Assembly: GCA_900169235.1 (NCBI GenBank)
Contig: FWCC01000397.1
Span: 1-64,000 of the forward strand
Source of the DNA: Zarea fungicola
Lineage: Eukaryota; Ascomycota; Sordariomycetes; Hypocreales; Cordycipitaceae
Direction of reading: 5' to 3'
DNA: 64,000 nt
Shown here: in pieces, positions 11,062 to 21,969 of the stretch
Position numbering within the stretch: the first letter of the stretch is position 1
How the letters are laid out: every line of letters starts with the position of its first letter
Translations under genes and position numbers: made by a program
Notes under the pieces: generated by a model
What the model was told of the DNA's origin: nothing
What the model saw: the letters and a program-made list of their open reading frames with translations, nothing else
Databases searched by the model: none

Positions 11062-13542
11062 ATGAGTGCAGGTCTGCTCCGCGCCGTGGGTTCCCTGCGC
11101 AGGGCTCTCCCCTCGGTGACATCACGAACTTCATATGTTATACAGCCAGCAAGCATCATCGCTGGCCGACGCTATGCATCTTCGTCTGTGGCAATGGGCG
11201 TCACGGATGCGCGCAGCGACAACAAGAAGAGGTCGGACCGGTCGATCAAGGCAGTCAGGAAGCAGCTCGACTACATAGACGATCCTTGGGTTCTGGGCAA
11301 GCATATCGAAGGCCTCCTTGCCAGGGACAAGTTTGACGATGCCCTGACAATGGTAGAGCTGGCAAGCAAGAAGATCCAGACGACGGTTTCGTGGAATCAT
11401 CTCATTGACCACCTGCTGAAGAAGCAGCAGATGAAAAAGGCCATGGCAACTTTCAATAATGTGAGAAGAGCTGTCCCTCAACTACCAATTGGAATCAAAA
11501 AGACCAAAACAGCCCGCTAATCAAGCATGATTTGTCCGATTAAACAGATGAAGAAGCGTGCCCAGTTCCCCAACGCCCAAACATTCACAATCATCTTCCG
11601 CGGCCTCGCCACCTCTGAGCACCCGAAAAATGCCGTCGTCGAAGCCATAAAGCTCTTCAACCAAATGAAGAACGACCGCCGTTTACAGCCCAATACCATC
11701 CACCTGAATGCTGTGCTCAGCGTCTGCAGCCGCGCGTACGATATTGACCACCTCTTCCTCGTCGCTGCCGGCTTTGAGGACCTGAACCTGCAACCAACCG
11801 CCGCCACATATGCCATCATCTTTGGCGGCATGCGCCAGTACATGTGGCGCGAGTACACGACCCTCGACAAAGAGAACAGGGAGGCCAACACGCGGACCAT
11901 GGTCAACCGCGCAAAGAATATCTGGGTTGAGGTCATGGACAAGTGGAGGAATGGCAAGATCAAACTCGACGAGTCGCTCGTCTGTAGCATGGGCCGTCTG
12001 CTGCTCGTCTCCAAAGAGCGAACTGAAAAGCTCGAGGTCCTCGATTTACTCGAGCAGACTATGAATATTCCAAATCTTGTCACCAAGTCGGCCAAGAAGA
12101 CACCACCGCCGCTGCCATCGTCGTCAGCGACAACGAGTAAATCAACAGAGGCGCCAGCCGCAGCTGCCGCCGTTCCCCGAGAGACACGCCGCCGTGGGCC
12201 TGGCTACGTCGAGCCCGGCCAAAACACCCTCGCCCTCATTCTCACCACCCTCCTCACAGCCAGACACACGGGTGCCGCCGCGCCGTACTGGAACCTCCTC
12301 GTCCACGAGCAGAAGCTCGTGCCAGACAACGACAACTGGCTGCGCATGATTGGCATCCTCAAGTCCTCCAAGTCGAGCGCCCAGGCCGCCCAGTTCCTCG
12401 ACACGCTCCCCGAGTCCGGCATCGAGGTGCAGCCGCGCTCCTTCCGCATCGCCATGGAGGCCTGCATCCGCGACAACATCAACCCGCACGTCCTCGCCAA
12501 CGCCACCCGCATCCTCGCCACCATGCAGCGCCACCTCAACCCGGAGGCCGACATGCAGACCATGCGCCTGTACCTGCGCGTCGCCCTCGTGAGCCACGCC
12601 GCCTTCCGCACGCGCGCCGCGGCCGGCGACGAGGCCGGCGCCAAGGCCGCCTACGGCCTGCAAATCGCCACGGCCCTCGCCGAGCTCTGGGAGCCCTACA
12701 TCGCCCTCTACAACCGGTATTTCAAAAGTGCCACTGCCGCTGCTGCTGCTGGTACTGCTGCGGGCGACAGCAAGGCGGCTGGTATCCTCTATAATAACCA
12801 GAAGGAAGTCATCGCCCTCGGCCGCATGATGGTTGGGGCCTTTTCCAAGGTCGTCGAGGAGCGCATGCTGCCCGGCAACGACAACCGCGACATGATCATT
12901 GCCTCGGCCAAGATCAACAAGGGCGTGCACGCCTTTTTCGCCGACAGGGAGCTCCGCGAGCCCCAGCTGAACAAACAGGCTACTGCTGCCCGGAAGCTTG
13001 AGCAGCAGCAGCAGCAGCAGCAACGGGGACAGGAACGGGAGGAAGAGAATAGAAACGGCCTGCAGGAGGCCGCTGATAACGACGCCCCCGTATCAAGGGT
13101 GGCGTCCGTTTTTGAGATTGACATGCCCAGCCTCGAAGATGGCCGGGATAGCAAAAAAGGGTCGGCAAAGCCCGAGGACAGGGTGCGTCAGGGTAGCGAC
13201 TTTGTCTGGAATACCAGCAAGCCCATGGGTCCCAAAAAGAAGTCACGACGGGCACATGCGGCCAATAGTGTAGACACCGCAGCCGATAAATCAGTGATTG
13301 ATCGATGGGTGCAAGGATCTTGCGACCATACACTGCAGGCGGATACCACAGTGCCAAATGAAGATTTTCTTCACATCAAGTCGCCAGTAAATGACAAGAT
13401 TAGCTCGGGCACGAAGAGTGTTGATATGGCGAAATTTGAGTCGAATGGTGACAGGGCAAAGAGTCATGAGAATACTGGCTCTCCTGGAGGTGACAAGTCT
13501 GTCTGGGCTACACTCTTGGCCAAGAGGAAATCTTCGCAGTAA
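11062..13542 (+). CDS. Mitochondrial-type pentatricopeptide-repeat protein
   Basis: Predicted 797-aa protein in two exons, 11062-11460 and 11548-13542; the start is the ATG giving MSAGLLRAVGSLRRALPS. The N-terminus is Arg/Ser/Ala-rich without acidic residues (further on ASIIAGRRYASSS), which fits a mitochondrial targeting sequence. Residues of about 75-450 contain degenerate PPR-like helical pairs, for example SWNHLIDHLLKKQQMKKAMATF, split here by the intron, and TFTIIFRGLATSEHPKNA. The C-terminal third is low-complexity: a poly-Gln run near residue 650 and a charged tail. Fungal PPR proteins of this size usually act on mitochondrial RNA (processing, stability or translation), so that is the likely role. 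Which orthologue it is (for example a Ccm1-like factor) cannot be decided from the sequence alone. Confidence 0.8.
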
Positions 13543-13854
13543 ATCCAGTCTTGAGACCAAACTCATGTACAACATGTATATCTTTTTATAGAAATCAAAA
13601 GGGCGGCTAATAGACGCACTTGTATATTAATATACTCTAATCTCTCATTACAGCGAACTCAATGAAGACGCCAACGGCAGTTTAAGAATACTGGTACGTG
13701 TGGACTCGACCAAGTCGTACTAACGATGGATGAGGCTCGCAGCCTAGTGGAAAACTAAAACTGTATGTTATATCTCTCCAACCTTTGAATAAGCCCGCAA
13801 GAATACCCCTGGTCCTCCGCGCCTCAATGCAATGGATGCATTGGCTGTCTCATA
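13543..13854. other. Short convergent spacer
   Basis: 312 bases between the stop of the PPR gene and the stop of the minus-strand Ser-rich gene. AT-rich, with no feature seen. Confidence 0.6.
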
Positions 13855-15518
13855 TTAGCTGCATTTCCACTGCTCTGTCGATGGCTGACTATCTTCATTG
13901 TCACTGTCTTCTGACCTCTCACGGTAAGATTGAATAAATCGCGAGTTTGACTCTAGAGAAGCCACGTCCTGTTCTTGGCCCGTGTCTACCTGTTCTTCAT
14001 GCTCGGGGTTCCGTTCCATCCGCCGAAATTTGCTCACAAGAGCGGCAACCGAAGGTGCTGACGAGTTCCTGCATCGGCTACCTCCAGTGGCTGGGTTCTC
14101 ATCCTGTAAACCAGCCCCCTGATCTGTCCGTTCATGCTGAGTAGAGACTGCGTCTGCATAGTCCACGGCCTTGTCAGACGGATCGGACGTAATATCCCAC
14201 TCTTGCAAGGGGTCACTAGGGTTAATCACATGGATGGTGGTAGTAGTTTCAGGTTTCCCAAAGGCTGATTCGCTCTCATCAACATCGTTGGCTGATGCTG
14301 GAGCCTCATTCATTTTAGCAGATGGAACGCATTCTTGCTGACAATTTTCGGACTTGTCAGTTTTATTTTCTTTCTGTGCAACAATGAGTTGCTCAGCAGA
14401 TGCAGCCTGACTAGGCGGATTTGTTGATGTAGAGTCGCTGTTGGCCACTGCAGTATCAGACACGACATCAGGGCTTTCACTTGTCTCTGAGCTGGTGCAA
14501 TCTGTGTCTACTTGGTGAGAGTCATGAAATGGAGACATGTCGCCGTAGAGCTCGTCGATAATCTCTCTTGGCGGCTCTCTTCCTTTCGATAGGCCGTCTT
14601 CATGGTTTTTTAGAGTAGTCCATAATTCGCCAATAACTGGACGAGAGTTCGGAGCATCGACATAGGTCGGCACAAGATATCTGGGTCTAAATGTATTCTT
14701 GTTTCGGACAGCAACCGAGTTTGTTGGAGATATTGAGTTTATGTATGTCTTGGCTGAATCACCATATTTTGTATTGATGTCATTGACGGCTTTTTCAAGA
14801 CCATCACGAAATGTGGATGACCTTTGCAGGCCATCTTGGGTAAATTCTTCCAGAAGATCGATCTGCGGGGGACCTGACGAGGAAATAGGAGAGAAGGCCG
14901 AGCTCTCATTGCCAATAGAGACTGAGCGCTCAGGAATGGGAACTGGAAGAGAGTGGCGATTTTGGTTTGCATTGGAAATGAGCAGAGATTGAGGAGCTGA
15001 AGCGGCTGCAGAGGAGGTATTGGTCTCCGCACGGCCACGGCTGTTTGAATCAGCGTCCGAATCTCGAGCGATCTTTTCCCGGGAATATTTTAGTTTGATG
15101 CCTTGGACAAGCTCTCCGAGGCTCTTTCGGCGGCGGAATTGACGAGAAGGAACTGTGATTCTAGGTTAGAGACTTGCATGAATAGCATTATGGGTGTCAA
15201 GAGGTTTATACTGGGAGGTGCATCGTCCGCCGAGGCCAGCTCCATTGAGCCGTCGTGGCCGCAGTCGAGTACATGATCATCTTGACTCAAGCGGCTGCCA
15301 GGTTCGACATGTGGCGAATGTAGGCTTCGAAACCATTTCCGACCATCAGTGCTAGGTCGTGTAGGGCCTAAACATCCAGTTTCTGCAGAAGGACGTTGAC
15401 GAGACCTCCACAGCCGCTAGCTGCTTGTTCTAGTGGAGGACTCTGTTGGAGTCGACCGAGCAATGTCTTTCTGTTCGGGGGCGTCGCCTTTGTCACGCTT
15501 TTTGAAAAAGGCAGACAT
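13855..15518 (-). CDS. Unrecognised Ser/Asp-rich protein, 5' structure uncertain
   Basis: Exon 13855-15152 is solid and continues across a GT-AG intron (15153-15211) into 15212 and above. The product is polar and mostly disordered-looking. It contains a basic segment RRRKSLGELVQGIKLKYSRE, a region EEFTQDGLQRSSTFRDGLEK, and a long Ser/Glu/Asp-rich tail ending QPSTEQWKCS. I do not recognise a family. The best ATG is at 15518 (MSAFFKK), but that frame has a TAG at 15417-15419. An intron at 15383-15496 (weak donor GTGACA, good acceptor CCTTCTGCAG) would remove it and keep frame. Otherwise the protein starts at a later ATG (such as MELASADDAPP, just before the intron) or the gene is broken. No function can be given. 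Confidence 0.5.
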
Positions 15519-15581
15519 TCCGAAGAATATGTATGAAGGGCTGAGATACTTGTAAGGGGAGGGTCAGGGAGACGAAATGTT

Positions 15582-16055
15582 TTAACCAAGGTGCAGCGGG
15601 CTGGCTTGACTGGAAGATGAATGGTGCAGACGAGCGATACTAGCTTCCGGGTTTGTAATGACGGAAGGCAAGTCAATGGGAAAGATTGGCTCGACATCAA
15701 AACCACAGCAACCGCATGTATCAGCTGAAATTTGAATAGCAAGTCCTGGACATGTGAAGCAGGAAGCAGACTGTAAACGCTTGATACACCGTGCGAGAAG
15801 ACGTATACTTCCGAATTGGGAAGTTGCACGCTGATGATACGCTAGTCCACATCTGGCACAGCTACTTAAAGCTGGCTTGACATTGGCGCGTCTCACACCA
15901 ACGCGACGCGAGCCACCAAGGGCGCGTCCCTTCAAGTGCTTTTTGTCCTGTACTTACTGCAGCCAGTACCTAGCAGCTACAGTCGACACCGCTCTAATTA
16001 CACCAATTCTATCAACTGGTCCTTTTATCAGTGGCGCTGAGTTCCCGCCTAGCAT
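15582..16055 (-). CDS. Candidate small Cys-rich protein (two exons)
   Basis: A two-exon reading can be built on the minus strand: exon 15958-16055 beginning ATG (MLGGNSAPLIKG), a consensus donor GTAAGT, intron 15865-15957, then exon 15582-15864 ending in TAA. It gives 126 residues with paired cysteines after the junction: CARCG, later LARC, CFTCPG and CGCCG, followed by FDVEPIFPIDLP. That spacing suggests a metal-binding fold, but I know no named family. It lies head to head with POL1, about 95 bases from its ATG. The acceptor (TTTAAG) is weak and chance cannot be excluded. An alternative is that the second exon belongs to the 5' end of the neighbouring Ser-rich gene. Confidence 0.3.
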
Positions 16056-16149
16056 CAACTCACTTGCTTCCCTCTATCTCCAAGAGAGTGGTCGTTTTTC
16101 CATGCTTGGCTCTCCTTATTGACGGCTGAATCACTGATCACAGCCCGCC

Positions 16150-19100
16150 ATGCCCAAAGTCGATCACAAAGCCAAGCTCGCTGAGCTCAAGGCTCTCCGC
16201 AAAGCTGGCAAGAAGGCGTTTGATAATTACGAAGTGGAAGATGTCAATGCCCTGTACGATGAAGTAGACGAAGACGGCTACAAGAAGATTGTCCGAGATC
16301 GCCTGAATCAAGATGACTTCGTCGTCGACGACAACGGGGAAGGTTACGCCGACGACGGTCGTGAAGACTGGGACAGGGTCCGCCAGTACGATTCTGAAAG
16401 TGATTTGGAGGATCTTCCTACCCGAGGACGCCCTAGCAAAGCCAGTAAGCACTTCAGATGTGAACCGCAATTGGAGGAGATATGCTGAACAAGAATAGAA
16501 ACAGCGAGTCGGCAGGCTGAGCTGGCAAAGCGCGATGCCAACGACAAAAACATTAGCGAGTACTTCACCAAGACTGCTACGAAACCTCAGCAAAAGCCAA
16601 AGGTACAGTGATATTGTCCAACCATGCTAATTCTCGGAATATGGACTAATCGTGACCAATGCAGATCGTCAAGACAGAAGAAGACGATGACTTCATGGCA
16701 AACCTCCTCGGCGAGGTCGATAACAATATTCCTGCGCCTGCGCCTAGAGTCTCGAGACTAGAAAAGTCAGGCGACCGCCGCAAATCTAGAGCGCTCTCCC
16801 CTGCCATCGAGCCGCTCGGGAAAAAACAGAAGCGCCTTGATACGCGGTTACCGTCACCCGCTGCGGCCCCTCCTAGCGACGACGACGGATACATGCCACC
16901 ACTGGATGAAGATACGCTTCCCGCCTTCGATGTGCCCATGAGTGATCCTGCTCCTTCCTCCCCAGCCGCTAAAGTGGCACAGCGCAAGGCGCAACTGAAA
17001 CATGAAATAAAGAAGGAAGATTCAGATGACGAAGATATGATGGAAGTCTCCCACGCTGCCTCTGTCACAACAGCATCTGTGAATTTAGTCAGCTCCCGCC
17101 CTATCAAGAAACTACGCAAAGAGGAGCCTTATCCAACTCCAGCTAGCTCGTCGCCGGTGAAACCTGTCGATGACTCCGTTGATTCATCTTCCTGGAATAA
17201 GCTGACCGAGAAGCTCAATGTGGTCAGCAACCCCTCAGACACGCGCAGCATCGGAAAAATTGACCACAAGGATGCCATCGAGGCGGACGGTAGCCTCAAC
17301 TTTTTCTGGACTGATTATACCGAAGTTAATGGCAGTCTCTGTTTCTTTGGCAAAGTTCTTAACAAGAAGACAAAGGAATATGTCAGCTGTTTTGTCAAGG
17401 TCGACAATATTTTAAGAAAGCTTTACTTTCTACCCCGCGAACATCGCGTGCAAAATGGCGAAGAGACAGACGAGAGTGTTGAAATGATGGATGTATACAA
17501 CGAGGTCGATGAGCTCATGACCAAAATGAACGTTGGTATGTACAAGATCAAGGCTTGTACACGAAAGTATGCCTTTGAACTGCCAGGTGTGCCAAAAGAA
17601 GCCCAGTACATGAAGCTGCTCTACCCCTACACCAAACCGGCAATCGATGCCAGTGTTGCAGGAGAAACATTCTCTCACAATTTCGGATCCAATACTGCCC
17701 TGTTTGAGCAGTTTGTGCTGTGGAAGAATATCATGGGACCTTGTTGGCTTAAAATCGAAGATGCTGACTTCGGGGCCATCAAGAACGCATCTCACTGCAA
17801 ATTGGAGGTTCTCGCCGAACACCCAAACATGCTATCTGTTGCCAGCGAGTCGGATAATCTCGATGCGCCTCCATTGACACTTATGAGCGTTGCTCTACGT
17901 ACTACGTTCAATGCCAAAGAAAACAAGCAAGAGATCCTTGCCATTAGTGCCAGAATTTATGAAAAGGTTCTCCTCAGCGATACCACTCCTGCCGAGAAAC
18001 TTCCCTGCAGAACTTTTACCGTCATTCGACCGAATGGGCAAAACTTCCCTCTTGGCTTTGAGCAGCTCGCCAGAACACGTAATAGAGGTCTTATTGTTAT
18101 GAAAAAGCAAGAGTCGGATATTCTTAGCTTCTTCTTGGCCCAGCTCGATGTCTCGGACCCTGATGTCATCCTCGGCCACCAACTTGAAGGTGTAGACTAT
18201 AGCGTTCTTTTGAATCGCCTACAAGAGAAGAAAACGCATCAATGGTCGCGGCTGGGAAGGTTCAGAAGGTCGCAATGGCCGCAGTCGATTGGAAAAATGG
18301 GTGGCAATGTCTTCGCTGAGCGTCAAATTATTGCAGGTCGACTTCTTTGTGACTTGGCGAACGAAGCAGGCAAATCCGCCATGTACAAATGTCAAACCTG
18401 GAGCTTGACAGAAATGTGCAGCCTATATCTCACAGGCGATAACCGCCGCCGCGATGTCGACAACGAAGCTGCACTCAACAGCTGGGCTAAAGAGAAACAA
18501 GGTCTCCTGGATTACATCACACATATGGAGGCCGACACGCATTACATTGCAGCCCTTGCAATCAGTGTCCAGATGCTTCCTTTGACAAAGGTTCTGACCA
18601 ATCTTGCTGGTAACTCTTGGGCGCGTACCCTGACTGGTACTCGAGCCGAACGAAATGAGTACATTCTTCTTCACGAGTTTCATCGCAACAAGTTCATTTG
18701 CCCTGACAAGCAGACATTTCGTGGACGTCAAAAAGCTTCTGACGAAAATGAAGAAGAAGCCGGCGAAGGCAAGAAAAAGGACAAGTACAAGGGCGGTCTC
18801 GTATTCGAACCTGAGAAAGGCCTATACGACAAGTTCGTACTGGTCATGGATTTCAACTCGTTGTATCCGTCCATCATTCAAGAGTTCAATATCTGCTTCA
18901 CTACGGTCAATAGAACCGTCTTGAGCGAGGATGACGATGCCGTGCCCGAAGTTCCCAAGGATCAAGAGCAGGGCATCCTACCGAAGCTGATTTCGACACT
19001 CGTTGGACGACGTCGTCAAGTAAAGCGTCTGATGAAGGACAAGGATGCCACTGCTGAACAACTCGCTACATGGGACATCAAGCAGCTTGCATTGAAGCTC

Positions 19101-20654
19101 ACTGCCAACTCCATGTATGGCTGTTTGGGTTACACCAAGTCACGATTTTATGCTCGTCCGCTGGCTGTCCTGACAACATTCAAGGGTCGTGAAATTCTCC
19201 GCAGTACCAAAGAGCTTGCTGAGAGCAAATCGTTGCAGGTCATCTATGGTGATACTGATTCGGTCATGATCAATGCCAATGTGGACTCTGTGGCGGATGC
19301 TTTCAGAGTTGGCAATGAGTTCAAGCGTGCAGTCAATGAACAATATCGACTTCTCGAAATTGACATTGACAATGTCTTCCGTCGTATTTTGCTTCAAGCT
19401 AAGAAGAAATATGCTGCCATCAACCTCGTTGAGAAAGATGGTAAGTTTATTGAGCAGATGGAGATCAAGGGCCTGGATATGAGACGTCGTGAATACTGCG
19501 CTCTATCCAAAGAGATTTCCAAGCATCTTCTGGACGAAATCCTGTCCGGTGCTGATGCAGAGGTGGCGGTCTCGCGTATCCACGAGTATCTGAGAGAAAT
19601 TGCCACCAAGATGCGCGAGCAGACCATTCCTGTTGCCAAGTACATCATATTTACTCAACTTGGCAAGGCACCCAAAGAATACCCCAACGCCGACTCTATG
19701 CCACAGGTTCAAGTTGCTCTTCGCGATATTGCCCGAGGCAAGACTGTTCGTAAAGGTGACGTTATATCGTATGTGATTACTGGCGATGGCAAGAGCTCGG
19801 AGCCGCCAGCCAAGCGAGCTCATGCTCCCGGCGATCTCAAGACAGACTCGACTTTGATCCCGGATGTGGAGTGGTATCTTGGTAAACAAATATTCCCTCC
19901 CGTAGAGCGTCTCTGCGCAAACATTATCGGCACCTCCACATCCCAGCTAGCAGAGCAGCTCGGACTCGATGTTCGGAAATACAATTCGCTGCAGACACAA
20001 CAAAACAGCGCGAGCGACGACCTTGAGATTCATCCTCTAGAGTCTCAGATTCCGGATGAAGTTCGCTTCGCCGATTGCACAAGACTCAGCTTGCGCTGCC
20101 GCAAGTGCAAAACCTCGACACCATTTGAAGGGTTGACCATGGCACCCGATCGCGTGTCCGCCTCTGGCATAGTTTGCGCCGCCTGCAACGCCATCATCCC
20201 CAATCTATCCATTGTCGCCCAGGTCGAGAATGCCATTCGCATCCAGAGCTCCCGCTACTACGAGGGCTGGCTGGTGTGTGACGACTCCCAGTGCGGCAAC
20301 CGCACACGCCAGATGAGCGTCTACGGCACACGCTGTCTGGGGCCCAAGGGCCTGGCCAGAGACTGCCTCGGTCGCATGCGGTACGAGTACACGGAAAAGG
20401 CAATTTACAATCAGCTTGTGTACTTTGCCAGCCTCTGGGACGTGGATCGCGCCCGTGGCCGCGCCACCGCAGCTGACAGCGCCATGTCTAGCCAAGACCG
20501 CGAGAAGGTACTCGCTCTTGCTGAGCACAATCGCGTACGTTTTGGCACCGTCAAGGGCGTTGTGGACAAGTACCTCGACAAGTGTGGTCGCCAGTGGGTG
20601 GCCATGGACTCGCTATTTGCGCGACTGGGCTTCAACAAGCTCCTTGCTGTATAA
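16150..20654 (+). CDS. POL1: DNA polymerase alpha catalytic subunit
   Basis: Predicted 1462-aa family-B polymerase in three exons: 16150-16444, 16499-16602 and 16665-20654. The N-terminus (KAKLAELKALRKAGKKAFDN) matches the conserved polymerase-alpha N-terminal segment. Polymerase motifs are intact: motif A DFNSLYPSI near residue 862, motif B KLTANSMYGCLGY near 944, and motif C YGDTDS at about 994-999 with both catalytic aspartates. The C-terminus carries two cysteine clusters, starting CRKCKTSTPFEG (about 1278) and ending near CLGPKGLARDC, the zinc/B-subunit-binding module. As in the family, no proofreading exonuclease is expected. The protein is the catalytic partner of primase and makes the RNA-DNA primers for replication. 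The first intron's acceptor could lie at 16498 or six bases later without changing frame. Confidence 0.97.
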
Positions 20655-21969
20655 TGACAAAAACACACACGCACGGATTGCATTGGAAACGGACTTGGGA
20701 ATGTATTGGGGATCTTGTTTTGTTTGGTTTTTGGTTGTTTCATACATTGGCTGGCGTAACATGGCGAAGGGCAGCAGAAATGTGCATGTTGGATAACAGT
20801 TGCTCTTGAGGCGGTTTTTTTTCTATTGCGAACTTTGCATTCGACGTGATTCTAGTCCTGCATTTTCACTCTTCATTCAATTTTTCGGTGTCTCTGATTG
20901 TTCTCTTTCTTCTTACCATATAATTGCCTAGGTCTATGTAGCAGCATTATTCTATTGTTAAATGAGATAGCAGATTCCAAAACGAAGTCTATAGTACACA
21001 ATCGTCTTTAAGGTAGCTTTGATTTGTTATCAGTTGAGTCGAACAACAATTGGGTTACGAATCTGAATTCGAGCCAGGTGGAAGTCACTGGAGAGTTGTT
21101 TTCATCGTGCCAGCAAATTAAAGAATTAATAGTACACGCTCACACAGGATAATCAAGATAATCTGAACAAATATATGTATCTTCTCCCAACAACAGGTCC
21201 GTCTGTTTCCGCAATTAGATGATGTACAATAAACAGCTACAGCAAAAAAAGCTCTAGATCCACAAGCCAGTTGGGTCATCAAACTTCCTTTTCCCCCACT
21301 ATTGAGAGATTTTGGGAAATTTTGCCTCCAGTTGGCCAGGGGCTGTGATCCTAAACGGAACGAGAAGAAATAATAAAAAAGGGAAATAAAGAAACCAAAA
21401 CCACGAGGGGCTTCAAAAACAAACTTTTTTGTTCTTCCTCTTCAACCTCTTCAGTTCATTCCTTCGCATGAAGCCAAAACGTCCATCGCGCATTAACCAT
21501 TATGCAGCTCAAGTCGTTTCTGGACATGACCAAAGACTCACAAACGTTGACCTCGTGTCCAAGATTCAGCTTCAGCATGTGGACAAGCTGGTTCCCTCTT
21601 ACCGCTCACCCACAGCCAATCGCTCCACAAAAAAACAAAGATCCATTAGATGCAGGTGGCACGACAAAACGCGACACGGCAATACTTTTAGAGCACTTAA
21701 TCAACATTTTGGCGAAGAAATAACAACCCATCCCCCTTGTCCCGGACAGTACGTCCTCTCGTCTCTTGAGAAGGCTTGTGCCATGTTCTGGCTCGAATGT
21801 TCTATTTGGGCGAGGGTATCGTAGATGATATGCGGCGTAACTTTTAGGACACGTCGAGTGAAATCTTTGAAAAATGCAATAGGAAAAAAAGTCAAAATGA
21901 ACAGAGTCCCGCCTAGTCTATCCCCGAAATGCAAGACACCGAGAATGAAAGAAACAAAAAAATGATTAC
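20655..21969. other. Convergent spacer between POL1 and eIF4G
   Basis: 1.3 kb, AT-rich, holding the two 3' UTRs. Short open frames here (for example 21429-21824, +) lack codon bias or similarity. No repeat or RNA gene was recognised. Confidence 0.55.

Noticed and set aside
12142..13023. 293-codon minus-strand open frame inside the PPR gene
   Set aside because: Antisense shadow of a GC-biased exon; the translation is Gly/Val/Glu-rich and matches nothing.
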